Part shown: positions 1-9,793 of the stretch, piece after piece | How the letters are laid out: each line of letters begins with the position of its first letter | Numbering within the stretch: position 1 is the stretch's first letter | Source of the DNA: Petrolisthes cinctipes | Taxonomy: Eukaryota > Arthropoda > Malacostraca > Decapoda > Porcellanidae | Reading direction: 5' to 3' | Length of the DNA stretch: 64,000 bases | Assembly: GCA_033782935.1 (NCBI GenBank) | Contig: JAWQEG010003797.1 | Span: 1 to 64,000, forward strand | Program-made: the position numbers and the translations under genes | The notes under the pieces: model-generated | The model's input: the letters and a program-made list of their open reading frames with translations, nothing else | Told to the model about the DNA's origin: nothing | Database searches by the model: none

Positions 1-105
1 CCATTTCCTCATTTCTCTCCCTCCTCCCCATTTCCTCATTTCTCTCCGTCCCCATTTCTTCACTTCTCTCCCTCCTCACCATTTCCTCATTTCTCTCCTT
101 CAACC
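1..105. repeat. 27-bp CT-rich minisatellite, about 4 copies
   Basis: A unit beginning CCATTTCCTCATTTCTCTCC starts at about 1, 28, 52 and 79, so spacing is 27, 24 and 27 bp. The copies differ by a few substitutions and one short deletion. The array may begin left of the window. No coding potential is inferred. Confidence 0.8.
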
Positions 106-600
106 CTTCTCATTACTCTATAATATTTCTTTCCTTTACTTTGTACTTACCCAACCCATTCTTTCTTCCCTCACACTATCTGCCTTCTTTTCCCCTTCCT
201 ACCTCACTCATACAATCTTGCCTACTTCCTTCCTTCCTTCCTTCCTCCATCCTTACTACCTTCATACCTCCCAGTCCTCAACACACTTCTTCCCTCCCTA
301 CTTCCCCTAATTCCTCTTCATTCTTTCCTCCCATAATGTCCTCAACTGTCCCCCACCCTACCAATTGTGCTTTCCTCGCCTACACCATCCTCTTCCATCC
401 CTCTATTCCTTCTACAGTATTCCACACCTGACCCAATTCCTTTTCATTTCATTTCCACTTTCAAGTCCCTCGTCTGCATTTTCCTTCCATGTTTATAGTT
501 CTATTCCTCACTAACTTGTTTCGTCTCGTTTCGTCTTGCTCTGTCCTTCTCACTGATCTATTCTGTCCTGTCCGACTGTTGACCTCTTGCCCTACCATTT
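106..600. other. Pyrimidine-rich low-complexity DNA, no gene seen
   Basis: The + strand is dominated by C and T, with a short (CCTT)n tract near 225-245. A 96-codon open frame at 141-431 is explained by stop-codon scarcity in pyrimidine-rich DNA; its product is almost only P, S, L, F and T. I see no domain, signal or splice structure to support a gene. Confidence 0.7.
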
Positions 601-639
601 CCATCCTCTCGGTGCTTGGATTGTGAACGTAAATACAGG

Positions 640-768
640 TATGTGTATGTGTGTGTGTGTGTGTGCTTGGACGTGTATGTATGTGTGTGTGTACGCAGGT
701 GCTTGGACGTGTATGTGTGTGTGTGTGTGTGGGTGGAGGGTGCGGGCGTGTGTGTGTGTGTGTGTGTT
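640..768. repeat. Interrupted (TG)n microsatellite with internal duplication
   Basis: TG repeats are broken by two copies of the segment GTGCTTGGACGTGTATG, so the tract has duplicated internally as well as slipped. Alternating purine-pyrimidine DNA of this kind can adopt Z-DNA; that is general knowledge, not shown here. Open frames on both strands across it encode Val-Cys or Thr-His runs and are not genes. Confidence 0.85.
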
Positions 769-899
769 GAGCCATGGAGTGTCCGCCTGCTAGACTGCTC
801 CCGGAATTCGTCTCAAGGAGGAGAGTCGGGATCCTCAGATGTGCAAATTGGGTGGCAAACATGAGCGTCCCTTCAGGAAATGGTGAGTGAAAATGCGTT

Positions 900-1776
900 T
901 GGGGGATGCACCAGTTAAAAGGGAATTTTTGTGTGTCGGCGAAGAAAGGAAGTTTAAGGAGGGGTCCAGGAATGGGATGGGGTGTGGGTAAAGGGATTGA
1001 AAGGGCTTAGAAAGGGTACAGGGAGGGGGAATGTGGGTGAACTGGAGGTGGGGGGAATGAAAGAGGTTAATTAGAGGTCGGCGAAGAACAAGGGGTGATT
1101 GATGGTATATATAGTAGGTAAGTATGAGATAGGAAGGAAAAGAGTGCAAAGGTGTAAAAGAGGGTGTCTAAATAAATAAAGGTAACATGAAGAGAGTACG
1201 GTAGGTGTGGGGGAGAGAGGGAGGAAGGTGTTAGGAGAAGAATGCATGTGGGAGTGAGGGGGAAGGTAACATGAAGAAGGTAGATGTGGGGGAGAGAGGC
1301 AGGAAGCTGTAAGGAGAAGTATGCATGTGGGAGTGAGGGGGGCGAAAGGAGGCAATATGAAGGAAGGAAGGTGTACTTAAGACAGAAAAATGAGAGTGTG
1401 GAAGAAGCAAGAGAATGAGGAAGGGGATGGGGCGGAGAGGGAGGAAGAGAGAGCCAAGCTGCAGTATAGTGAGATGTTTGTGAGAGGGAGGGAGGGGGGA
1501 GGGAAAAAGAGAATGGAGGTTAAGTAATGAAAGAGTAGAAAGAGTAGTGAGAGAGACCAAGGGGAAGAGAATGTGAGGGAGAGACTCTTAGGAGGGAGAG
1601 GATAGACAGTGTGAGGGAGGGAGAGGCGGATGTGTGAGGTGTGAGGAAGGGATTTGTGTGTGTGACTGTGAGAGAGGCTTGTGTGGGGATATAGAGAAGA
1701 ATGGAAGGTTTAGGAAATTCCATAAAGGGGAAAGAACTATTCGTGAAAAAAGAGTACGGTACATACCAAGGTAGAA

Positions 1777-1777
<1 letters not shown>
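900..1777. other. Purine-rich (GA/GT) low-complexity block with an 80-bp duplication
   Basis: The + strand is strongly G and A rich. Within it, a segment starting GGTAACATGAAG at 1181 recurs at 1265, and GCATGTGGGAGTGAG at 1244 recurs at 1323. This is an approximately 80-bp tandem duplication with a 5-bp indel between copies. Minus-strand open frames here (67-109 codons) are low-complexity S/L/P/H/F-rich shadows. Confidence 0.7.

Positions 1778-1844
<67 letters not shown>
1778..1844. repeat. (TG)n followed by (GA)n microsatellite
   Basis: About six TG units (1778-1790) pass directly into about 27 uninterrupted GA units (1791-1844). This is a compound dinucleotide repeat. Confidence 0.95.
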
Positions 1845-1846
<2 letters not shown>

Positions 1847-2007
1847 AGAAGGAGAGTGAGAGAAAACAAAAGGAGACAGAAAAGTAGGAATGAGGAGAGC
1901 TGAAGGGAAGGTACCAAAGGGAGGGAAGGAGGGAGGAAGCTATACAGAGAGATCGGTAAATATCAAGGATGGACCGTTTGGGTGGACAGGTGGCGTCGCT
2001 ACGTGTT

Positions 2008-2515
2008 CCTCTCTCCTTCCATCCCTCCCTCCCTCTCTTTCTATCTCTATTAATTTCTTTTTTCTTTCCTACCTTTCTCTCTCTTCTTCCATTCCTCCCT
2101 CCCTCTCTTTCTATCTCTATTCATTTCTTTTCTCTTCCTACCTTTCTCTCTCTCCTTCCATCCCTCCCTCCCTCCCTCTCTTTCTATCTCTATTAATTTC
2201 TTTTCTCTTTCCTACCTTTCTCTCTCTCCTTCCATTCCTTCCTCCCTCTCTTTCTATCTCTATTAATTTCTTTTCTCTTTCCTACCTTTCTCTCTCTCCT
2301 TCCAGCCCTCCCTCCCTCTCTTTCTATCTCTATTCATTTCTTTTCTCTTTCCTACCTTTCTCTCTCTCCTTCCATCCCTCCCTCCCTCTCTTTCTATCTC
2401 TATTCATTTCTTTTCTCTTTCCTACCTTTCTCTCTCTCCTTCCATCCCTCCCTCCCTCTCTTTCTATCTCTATTAATTTATTTTCTCTTTCCTACCTTTC
2501 TCTCTCTCCTTACAT
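2008..2515. repeat. 70-bp CT-rich minisatellite, about 7 copies
   Basis: The marker CTATCTCTATT occurs at 2041, 2111, 2184, 2254, 2324, 2394 and 2464, giving 70-bp spacing with one 73-bp step where a CCT triplet is extra. Each unit contains CCTCCCTCTCTTTCTATCTC, then TTTCTTTTCTCTTTCCTACC. A 300-codon frame (1890-2792) reads through it, but 70 is not a multiple of 3, so the peptide changes frame from unit to unit. That argues against protein-level selection; I treat it as non-coding. Confidence 0.9.
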
Positions 2516-2610
2516 ACCTTCCTCTCGCCCTCCATACCTTCCTCTCTTCCTCCATACCTTCCTCTCTCCATTCATACCTCTAGACTCCATGCCTCCCTTC
2601 CTCTCTCCAT
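2515..2610. repeat. Short CCATACCTTCCTCTC repeats
   Basis: Three to four imperfect units of about 20 bp with the core CATACCTTCCTCTC follow the 70-bp minisatellite directly. They are probably a degenerate continuation of the same pyrimidine-rich tract. Confidence 0.7.
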
Positions 2611-2654
2611 TAATTTTTCCAACCATTCTACCTCCGAATCTCTTCCGCCTTCCA

Positions 2655-2780
2655 CTAGCAACACCACAACCACCAAAACAACCACAACAACCACAACCCC
2701 ACCACCACTACTACTACCAATACCACCACCACCACTACTATAACTTTAACCAAACCGACCACCACCACAACCACAACCAG
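2655..2780. repeat. Degenerate (CAA/CCA/CTA)n trinucleotide tract
   Basis: Imperfect ACC, ACA and ACT triplets. On the + strand one frame reads H/Y/Q/P runs and on the minus strand V/L/G runs. Both are typical of triplet microsatellites and are not taken as coding. Confidence 0.85.
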
Positions 2781-3115
2781 TTCTTGATTTAGTCTGAAGT
2801 CCTCACGTTGTCCTTGCCTCATCCTGGACTCAAGGGTCAAGTTCATGTTCTTTACTCTTGTGTAACTTAGTCGATGTCCGTAGTCCTCCAATTAGGCTAA
2901 CCCAAAAAGGATCATATGACCACACTGCCGTAACATTATATAGCCTAATGATAATTGTAATGGTAATTGTAAATAAGCCTAACTTATAGAAGAGACCCAC
3001 GCTTATGGATATAATTATAGTATATCTGTATGTAACCTAACATATCCTCTATTGATTTTCGAACTGGAGAGCTCACATATACACACATACAGTTCCAGTA
3101 ATCCTAGCAGAGTTA

Positions 3116-3119
<4 letters not shown>
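2781..3119. other. Unique AT-rich spacer, no gene seen
   Basis: Complex sequence without obvious repeats, open frames of useful length or RNA-gene motifs. I see nothing to annotate. Confidence 0.6.

Positions 3120-3185
<66 letters not shown>
3120..3185. repeat. (GT)33 microsatellite
   Basis: An uninterrupted 66-bp GT tract. Confidence 0.97.
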
Positions 3186-3186
<1 letters not shown>

Positions 3187-3309
3187 GATATTGTTATATA
3201 CAGTAGAACAAGCTACACATAATTCGGTGTACACAAGTTAGTGTGACCTTGTTACTCGTAATATGAAACTTTATTACATCTTTAAATATAAAAGGTAGCA
3301 ACGATAACT

Positions 3310-3312
<3 letters not shown>

Positions 3313-3380
<68 letters not shown>

Positions 3381-3392
3381 AAAGAGAGAGAG
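3313..3392. repeat. (AG)n - G11 - (AG)n compound repeat
   Basis: About 29 AG units run into a homopolymer of about 11 G (near 3370-3380), then AAAGAGAGAGAG. The all-purine mirror-symmetric strand is the kind of sequence that can form triplex (H-DNA); this is inference from composition. Confidence 0.95.
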
Positions 3393-3475
3393 GAGCACTA
3401 TCCCAAATTGACCAATAAAGTGCTAGAGCCAACATGTTTATCTGAGGGAAGAGTCGCCCCGTGGGACACATTCAG

Positions 3476-3835
3476 TCTCTCTCCCTCACTCCTTGCCTCC
3501 CTCTCTCACTCTTTGCCTCCCTCTCTCACTCCTTGCCTCCCCTCTCTCACTCCTTGCCTCCCTCTCTCACTCTCCCTCACTTCTTGCATCCCTCTCTCTC
3601 ACTCCTCAATTGCCTCCCTCTCTCTCTCCTCCCTCCCTCCCTCCCTCCCTCACTCACTCCTTGCCTCCCTCCCTCCCTCCATGCCTCCCCTCTCTGACTC
3701 CTTGCCTCCCCTCTCTGACTCCTTGCCTCCCCTCTCTCTCTCTCCCTCACTCCTTGCATCCCTCTCTCTCACTCCTTGCCTCCCTCTCTCTCTCTCTCTC
3801 TCTCTCCCTCATTCCTTGCCTCCCTCTCTCTCCAA
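3476..3835. repeat. 20-bp CT-rich minisatellite (CTCCTTGCCTCCCTCTCTCA)
   Basis: More than ten imperfect copies of a 20-21-bp unit with the core CACTCCTTGCCTCCCTCTCT, mixed with pure CT and CCCT slippage tracts. Open frames of 60-155 codons occur on both strands because the tract lacks stops; they encode S/L/P or R/E/G runs and are not genes. Confidence 0.88.
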
Positions 3836-4180
3836 GTGTACATCTGTAGGGCGGAATAACAAAAAAGAAAATTGATAAATCTGAGAAAAGCTGCAAATGT
3901 AACATAAAGTGTCTGAAGCCAATAGGAGTGAAAATGAAAATGGCATTAGTCAGACAGAGTGCATTTGCCTGTCGCAGCGAAGAGGGTTTTAAAAGTACAG
4001 CTCTCAGTTCCTTGATCACCGCTCCACCCTGGCTGTCACGTAGAGGGGATGACGACAAGAGGATCCCATCACGACTAAACAAACACAACCAATGCTTGCT
4101 TGCTTGCTTTAGTGATACAGTGCATGAGTGATTTAATATTATTATTACTGTAGTCACCATCTTTATTTAACCTTAATTGT
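3836..4180. other. Unique sequence, no gene supported
   Basis: Complex sequence of mixed composition. It has 67-codon plus-strand and 137-codon minus-strand open frames, but the latter extends into the neighbouring CT repeat and neither shows a recognisable motif. Confidence 0.5.
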
Positions 4181-4183
4181 GTT

Positions 4184-4340
4184 GTGTTGTGATAATGAGT
4201 TGTGTTGCGAGTTGTGTTAAAGATTTTTGTAGCGAATTGTGACAAAGAATTGTGTTTCAAGTTGTGATAAAGAATTGTGTTGCGAGTTGTGATACTGAAT
4301 TGTGTTGCGCGTTGAGTTGTGATAAAGAAGTGCGTGATTG
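4184..4340. repeat. Degenerate 25-bp tandem repeat, about 5-6 copies
   Basis: Successive units of exactly 25 bp fit the pattern GAGTTGTGATAAAGAATTGT followed by GTTGC. Units at about 4207, 4232, 4257 and 4282 differ at several positions each, so the array is older than the near-perfect microsatellites around it. Confidence 0.8.
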
Positions 4341-4439
4341 TGAGTTAGAGCCGAGTCGTGCCAGACAGGGTAAAGTGGGGTATTATTTTCACTCGTACAG
4401 GTGTAGCAATTTATTGGCTTCTAAAGTGCCGGAGCTCCA

Positions 4440-4765
4440 ACATGGTCTTACCTCACCTTCCTTACCTATCTCACTCCACCCTTACCTATTCTACCCTACC
4501 CAACCTACCTTTCGTGCCTCTCCAACTTCACCCTAACTACCTTCCTTACCTCTCCCATTTCACCCTAAGTACTTTCCTTACCTATCCCTCCCCAAACATC
4601 CTATCTTCTTAACCTGTCCCATCCCACCCAGCCTACCTTCCTTATCCCACCCCACTTACACCTCCCAGTCTACCTTCCTTGCCTACCTTTCTTTCCCCAC
4701 CCCACCCAGCCTATCTTTCTTACTTCTCCATTCATCCTCCCTTACCATTCCCCTGCATTCCAATA
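4440..4765. other. Pyrimidine-rich block with degenerate CTTACCT/CCTACC repeats
   Basis: Repeated words such as CCTTCCTTACCT and CCACCCAGCCTACC with irregular spacing. The short open frames are low complexity. No gene is inferred. Confidence 0.65.
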
Positions 4766-4841
4766 ACCACATCTAAAGGTTTCGTAACTATAACCAACAG
4801 AGGCCTAACATTGGCATCTGCAACCCTGAAAATTAATCATA

Positions 4842-4990
4842 AACTATAGCTATTATGATACTCTCTCTAGATGCCTATTATTTTTGTACTGTATTCCCGA
4901 AACCCCACGCAAACGTCACCAACTATAGCTATAATAATACTCTCCCTAGATGCTTATTACTTTCACACTGTATTACCGAAGGGAGGACAA
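4842..4990. repeat. 79-bp imperfect tandem duplication
   Basis: AACTATAGCTAT at 4842 recurs at 4921 and the following 60 bp (through CTAGATGC.TATTA and ACTGTATT.CCGAA) align with several substitutions. There are two copies only. Confidence 0.8.
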
Positions 4991-5845
4991 TAGGTTGATG
5001 GAGCTGAAACAAGGCCCTGAACCTGCCCCCTTTATTCTCAGAGACCTCCTCCCCAGGGTGTCGGCAACTCACATTAGGCGTATTATAATCATTTCCCAGA
5101 GGATCGGTAGTTAATATCCCATTAGAAGAAAGGAAGGAGTATCGTCAAGTACATCGTTAATCATCTCGAGACGCCAGAGTAGAGGTGGAAATAAGGTCAT
5201 ATCTAACTTATTGGTCTCTTCCCTGCTCGCGCCTTAGTTCGGTATCCTCCCTTTCTATTTTTCTCTCTTCCGCCTCTCTGTGCGTCTCTGTCTCTGTTTA
5301 CCTTCTTTATCCCTCACCCTTTCTTTCTCCCTCTTTCCCCCTATATGTTGAACAAATATAATGGTGCCTAGCGCTTGGAATACTCTCGGAGGAGGAATCA
5401 GTTGCTCCAGATTTACCACCACTGTATTATACCTCCTAAATCAATATGGCTCGTTATTGTTTAGGAACGAGGCAAGTGTTTGAAGAACCAGCTGGTCACA
5501 ATTACCGTTAGTATATTGGTGAATTTGATAACTCCCCAAATCCTCACTCACAACATTGGTGAATTTGATGCCTCGCTAATTAGGAATGCCACCGCGTGTG
5601 TCGAGAGCCCAAAGCGGATTTTGATATCGGCTCCAGTGGAAATTAGAGTGCAAGCAAAACCCAGTCGGTAATGTGTGAAATGAAAATAGGGGTTTTGTTG
5701 AGAGGGAATTACTGTATTATTGAGGGTTTGGGTAGGGTCTCCTTCAGTTGTTGTTGTTCTCATTCATTGTTGACAGTGTTCCATAATATTATAGCAAGGA
5801 CGGTGTGGTTGGGAGGTGACTTGTTTACCTATATACGGTATAGAG
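4991..5845. other. Unique sequence island, no gene supported
   Basis: Among the most complex stretches of the left part. A 63-codon frame at 5480-5671 and a 62-codon frame at 5671-5859 have non-repetitive composition, but no domain is recognisable and neither begins at a convincing initiation context. TTGGTGAATTTGAT is repeated at 5515 and 5554. It could hold an exon or a conserved non-coding element; I cannot show either. Confidence 0.45.
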
Positions 5846-5849
5846 TAAT

Positions 5850-5965
5850 AGATGAATAGACAGATAGATATACAGACAAATGATTGATGCTAAATAGACA
5901 GATAGATAATAGCTACTAACTAGATAGATGGATAAATACGGTAGTGGTTAGATAGATATAAGAAG
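5850..5965. repeat. Degenerate (GATA/GACA)n tract
   Basis: Interspersed GATA, GACA and GATG tetramers, for example AGACAGATAGAT, heavily decayed. Confidence 0.8.
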
Positions 5966-6009
5966 ATTAGCTCTACTGCATCTGACATATTTATCTACCA
6001 GCAGTCCCA

Positions 6010-6122
6010 CACAACTACTACCACCACCACCACCACCACTCCGACCACCACCATTACCAGCACCATTACCATCACCACCACTGCTACACCACCACTGCTA
6101 CACCTTCACCACCACCATTACA
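6010..6122. repeat. (CAC)n trinucleotide tract
   Basis: CCA/CAC triplets interrupted by ATTACC and CTGCTACA. A duplicate of CACCACTGCTACAC is present. The tract is imperfect. Confidence 0.88.
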
Positions 6123-6370
6123 CATAGCTTCCAAAATGACCTATTCACCCACCCCCGAAATAAATGTTGAAATGTTAAAACCCTTTCTGTAAAATAAATA
6201 TGTATATAAAAAAAGAATGATATTGTGGGATAGTCCAATTGGGAGAGAGAGGGACCTGTTCAATCTGACAGGGACCCTATCAACCCTAAGCTCCAAATTA
6301 CAGTCCCGGCATTACTTTTATTATGTGTGTGGGTCTGATTCATTTTTTAGTTGCCTTTGTGTGAGAGGCG
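6123..6370. other. Unique AT-rich spacer
   Basis: No repeats or open frames of note. Confidence 0.5.
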
Positions 6371-7100
6371 CCCAGGTGGGGTAGGGAAGGGAGGGGAGGG
6401 GAGGGGAGAAGTGGAGAACTGCACAGAGGGGAGAGGTGGGAGAAAAAAGAAGGGGTGGGAAAGTATAGACGTACAGAGGGAAAGGAAGTGAGGAGAGGAG
6501 AGACATGGAAGGATTGGAGAAAAGAAGTGAGAGGAAAGAAGGGGAGAGAATACGTGGGGAAAAGAAGGAAGGAGAGGAGAGGTGAGATGTACGAAAGACG
6601 GGGAAGGGGTGGAGGGAAGGATGAAATGGGAAGGGATGGGAGAGGAAGAAAGAAAGAAAGGTGGTTTGTGTGAGAGGAACAAATTAGAAGAGAAGGAAAA
6701 GAATTGGACTAGGTAAAAGTGGAGAGATAAAGGAAGACAAGGGCATGGGAAAAGAAGAAAGGGAGGGAGAAGGGGAAAGGAAACAGAATAGAATGAATGG
6801 GATAGTAGAGAAAGAATGGGAGGAGGAAACAAGAAAGGGAGGGAAATGAAAAAAAAAAAAACGGAATAGACAGGATAGGATAGCAGGGAAAGAATGGAAG
6901 AGAGAAAGGAGAAAACAAAGGGGAAAATAGGGAAGAAGGGGAGAGGAGGAAACGGAATAGACAGGATAGGATAGTTGGGAAAGAATAGAAGAGAGGAAGG
7001 AGAAAACAAAGGGGAAGGAGAAAATAGGGAATGAGAAAGGGAGAGGAGGAAACGGAATAGATGGAGAGTGTAGGAAAAAGAAAAGAATGGGAGGAGGGGA
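6371..7100. repeat. Purine-rich block with about 90-100-bp minisatellite
   Basis: The + strand is almost all G and A. In its right half a unit beginning ACGGAATAGACAGGATAGG starts at 6861 and 6952, a shortened copy starts at 7052, and a more diverged relative lies near 6780. The units include GGGAAAGAAT and GAAAACAAAGGGGAA. Minus-strand open frames of up to 220 codons are F/S/P/L-rich shadows of the purine strand. Confidence 0.8.
6378..6406 (+). other. Predicted G-quadruplex motif
   Basis: Six runs of 3-4 G separated by spacers of 1-2 bases (runs at 6378, 6384, 6389, 6393, 6398 and 6403). This satisfies the usual four-run G3 rule with very short loops. It is a sequence-based prediction only. 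Confidence 0.75.
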
Positions 7101-7356
7101 CAAGGGGGAGCGCCGCGCCCGTTTCCTCACACCGAGTCAGTCAGGTTCAGACCGTTTGGGTGTTGTAGTCTACCTTTTTTTTATTTATCTTTTTTTTTCA
7201 ACACCTATATATTTTTTTCTCTTTGGGATGCGAGGCGTGTCTGGCTGGCTGCAGGGAGGGAAAGGCCTGAGGTGGGTATTTATTCTTTTATTTTTTACCT
7301 CAGAATAAACGATAATTTTCATCTGCGAGGTTTTCTGAAGGTGATGCCCATAGCCT

Positions 7357-7359
<3 letters not shown>

Positions 7360-7397
<38 letters not shown>
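7360..7397. repeat. (GA)19 microsatellite
   Basis: A pure GA tract, followed at 7432-7448 by a second shorter GA tract. Confidence 0.95.
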
Positions 7398-7402
<5 letters not shown>

Positions 7403-7672
7403 TGGCAGGTAGGAGACTGATAGACAAAAACAGAGAGAGAGAGAGAGACATTCAACTTTGATTATATATGCTAAAATTTGATACAGGTATATATTTCCTC
7501 AGGCTATCGCTACATTAGTTCTTACTCAATATGTCTCATAAGAATTGAATAGAAGGGCTGTACACTAATTATGACGGAACTGAACGAAAAGAGGGACACA
7601 CAGTAAATATTTATATAGCCCACTGATTATCGAAATTTTGGCCCTTTGGTAATGAGTCTCGGTGTGTGTGTG

Positions 7673-7698
7673 TAATAATAATAATAATAATAATAATT
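7673..7698. repeat. (TAA)n, probable retrotransposon tail
   Basis: About eight TAA units on the + strand, abutting (TG)6 at 7662-7673. Its position at the 3' end of the minus-strand retroelement suggests it is the element's tail and not an independent microsatellite. Confidence 0.85.
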
Positions 7699-7803
7699 AA
7701 CGGTTTATTTACATGGCAGTCAGAGACTGAAAATTTACAGAGGGGAAGATTACATTAATATTAATTCTAGGATCTATAGGCTACAACTTGGAGACATACT
7801 AAT

Positions 7804-8296
7804 CTAGGTGTTTATTTTTCGCACTAAAGTGGGAACAGCGCTCTGGCGATAGCGGTCAGTGCGAGGGGCTCTTAGCGGCACCAGTTTGTTTTGGTGTCGG
7901 GTAGCCCTGGCTGGTGGGGGGGGCGTCAGGTGGTAGGAGGTGACGGTGGCGTGGGTTACGTAGCAAGCCTTCCCCAAACTTGCTAAGGGCTTGCTCATAC
8001 ATGGCTGTCAGCCTGGGCAGACTCAGGGTGGTGAGGGCATTATTGTAGCTGGTGTAGGCAGGGCCGAGTATGACTCTGCATGCCCTCTTCTGAACCTTCT
8101 CAAGCTGTTGTTGTTGCGTTTTGTTCAGAGATGAAGACCACGCTGGGGAGGCGTACAGCAGTGAGGGTAATATGAAGGAGGTGTAAACTGCCTTCAAATC
8201 CCCTGCTGGAGTCCCCAGAGACCTGAGTCTGCGCAGCATGTACAGCTTGTATGAGGCTACCTTGACCATCCTTGCGACATGTTGCTTCCATGATAA

Positions 8297-8299
<3 letters not shown>
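7804..8299 (-). pseudogene. Reverse transcriptase C-terminal fragment (frameshifted)
   Basis: The first frame, open from the (TG)n side at 8299 to a stop at 7856, contains the region C-terminal to the polymerase palm of non-LTR reverse transcriptases. Diagnostic pieces are LLSWKQHVARMV, KLYMLRRLRSLG, FILPSLLYASPAW and LEKVQKRACRVILG. The catalytic YxDD motif is missing because the copy is 5' truncated. At a G8 run on the + strand (7916-7923) the homology moves to another frame, which continues with NKLVPLRAPRTDRY and ends SAVPTLVRKINT at a stop at 7804-7806. This segment is the expected C-terminal end of the same protein. The single-base frame change is either a disabling mutation or a homopolymer sequencing error. 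I regard it as a dead copy. Confidence 0.75.

Positions 8300-8329
<30 letters not shown>
8300..8329. repeat. (GT)15 microsatellite
   Basis: Uninterrupted; it marks the 5' truncation point of the retroelement remnant. Confidence 0.95.
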
Positions 8330-8334
<5 letters not shown>

Positions 8335-8355
8335 TGGCTGTGGTTAAGGATGTGT

Positions 8356-8622
8356 GGTGAAAATAGTAGTGAAGATATTGGTCAAGGAAGTGGTGAAGAT
8401 AGTTGTGAAGGAAGTTATGAAAATAGTGATGAAGGAGTTAGTAAAGGTGATGATAATTGTGAAGGAAGTGATGAAAATAGTCGGGAAGGAAGTGGTAATG
8501 GAATTGGTGAAGATAGTGATGGATATAGTGGTGAAGGAAGTGATGAAGGAGTTAGTAAACGAAGTGGTAAAAATAGTTGTGAAGGAACTGATGATAATAG
8601 TAATAAAGATAGTGATGTTGAT
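8356..8622 (+). repeat. 12-bp minisatellite, about 22 degenerate copies
   Basis: The region divides into 12-bp units of the form GRTGAARRWAGT, for example GGTGAAGATAGT and TGTGAAGGAAGT, with one 18-bp step near 8455. Because 12 is a multiple of 3, the frame is kept: one frame (ATG at 8350, 122 codons) gives an acidic tetrapeptide repeat such as GEDS, CEGS, YENS and DEGV, and another gives a V/K/I-rich product. The repeat-coded part is followed by unrelated sequence. I see no promoter, splice or homology evidence for expression, so I call it a repeat, with a small chance that it is a repetitive exon. Confidence 0.8.
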
Positions 8623-9066
<444 letters not shown>

Positions 9067-9727
9067 CAACCACCACACCTATACTCCTCTCTCTTAGCAC
9101 CCATTCCTGTCATACTCGGCCTAACAGCACCCAACCGGCCCTTTCCCTGAACACACACACAGTTCACCAATATAAGTGTTGTGGTATGGTACTGTATTGC
9201 TGTCTCTACGAACTTACTGCCTCTGTATAAAGTGATTTTCCTTCTAACTGTGGCGCAAAACAGACCATCTTTATTGAGGAAGGAATTATTAATCTCTCTT
9301 TTCCTGTCGCATCATCACTCCACCTCCTCCTCTTCCTTCTTGTCCTCCACCTTCCCTTCACCTCCTCCTACATTTCCCCCCCTTCTCCCTTTCTCATCTT
9401 CCTCCCCACCTTCTCTTCCCCTCCCCTCCTGCCCTTCCTGGATGGTGCCCCTCTCTGGGTCCCCGTTGAGGGCAGCGTGTGTGGTCTGCATTAATTACAC
9501 ACGAGCCCCTGGAGCTGAGCTGAAGCCTTTGTTTATTATCCTCTAGATAGCTAGGTACACACACACACCCACACACACACATACACAGCTTCACCAGGCA
9601 AGAATTTGTTCCTTCTTTTCAACTATTACATTTGTACTATGTATACGTATAGTGTGTGAAGTGGTAGGTAATGATGAACCATGTAAGAGAAGTTGAATGC
9701 AAAGTCACCAAAGAGTGCACTGGTTTT

Positions 9728-9730
<3 letters not shown>
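9067..9730. other. Mixed unique and CT-rich sequence with (CA)n at 9555-9588
   Basis: A pyrimidine-rich stretch (about 9295-9440) and an imperfect CA tract near 9555-9588 flank a more complex segment at about 9440-9550, which contains GCATTAATTACACACGAG. The 121-codon frame at 9181-9546 spans the CT-rich part and has no recognisable domain. Confidence 0.55.

Positions 9731-9790
<60 letters not shown>
9731..9790. repeat. (GA)30 microsatellite
   Basis: A pure 60-bp tract. Confidence 0.97.

Positions 9791-9793
<3 letters not shown>

Larger units (their letters stand above)
7662..8300 (-). mobile_element. 5'-truncated non-LTR retrotransposon with (TTA)n tail
   Basis: Read on the minus strand, a reverse-transcriptase C-terminal remnant is followed by about 130 bp of AT-rich 3' UTR containing GTAAATAAACC, with an AATAAA-like signal. 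The element ends in a (TTA)n tail (+ strand 7673-7698), next to a short (CA)n. The 5' side stops abruptly at the (TG)n tract starting at 8300. A short 3'-proximal copy with a simple-repeat tail is what target-primed reverse transcription of CR1, L2 or Jockey-group elements leaves. The exact clade is not decidable from this fragment, and I could not identify target-site duplications. Confidence 0.7.

Noticed and set aside
841..895. Donor-like GGTGAGTG after a complex segment, possible first exon
   Set aside because: No convincing start, acceptor or partner exon, and the upstream frame is translated TG repeat.
1890..2792. 300-codon open frame over the CT-rich region
   Set aside because: It is carried by a 70-bp minisatellite and triplet repeats; the unit is not a multiple of 3 and the product is S/L/P/F low complexity, so it is a stop-poor shadow.
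6347..7130. Overlapping 220- and 148-codon minus-strand frames
   Set aside because: They are complements of an almost pure purine strand, giving F/S/P/L-rich peptides in several frames at once.
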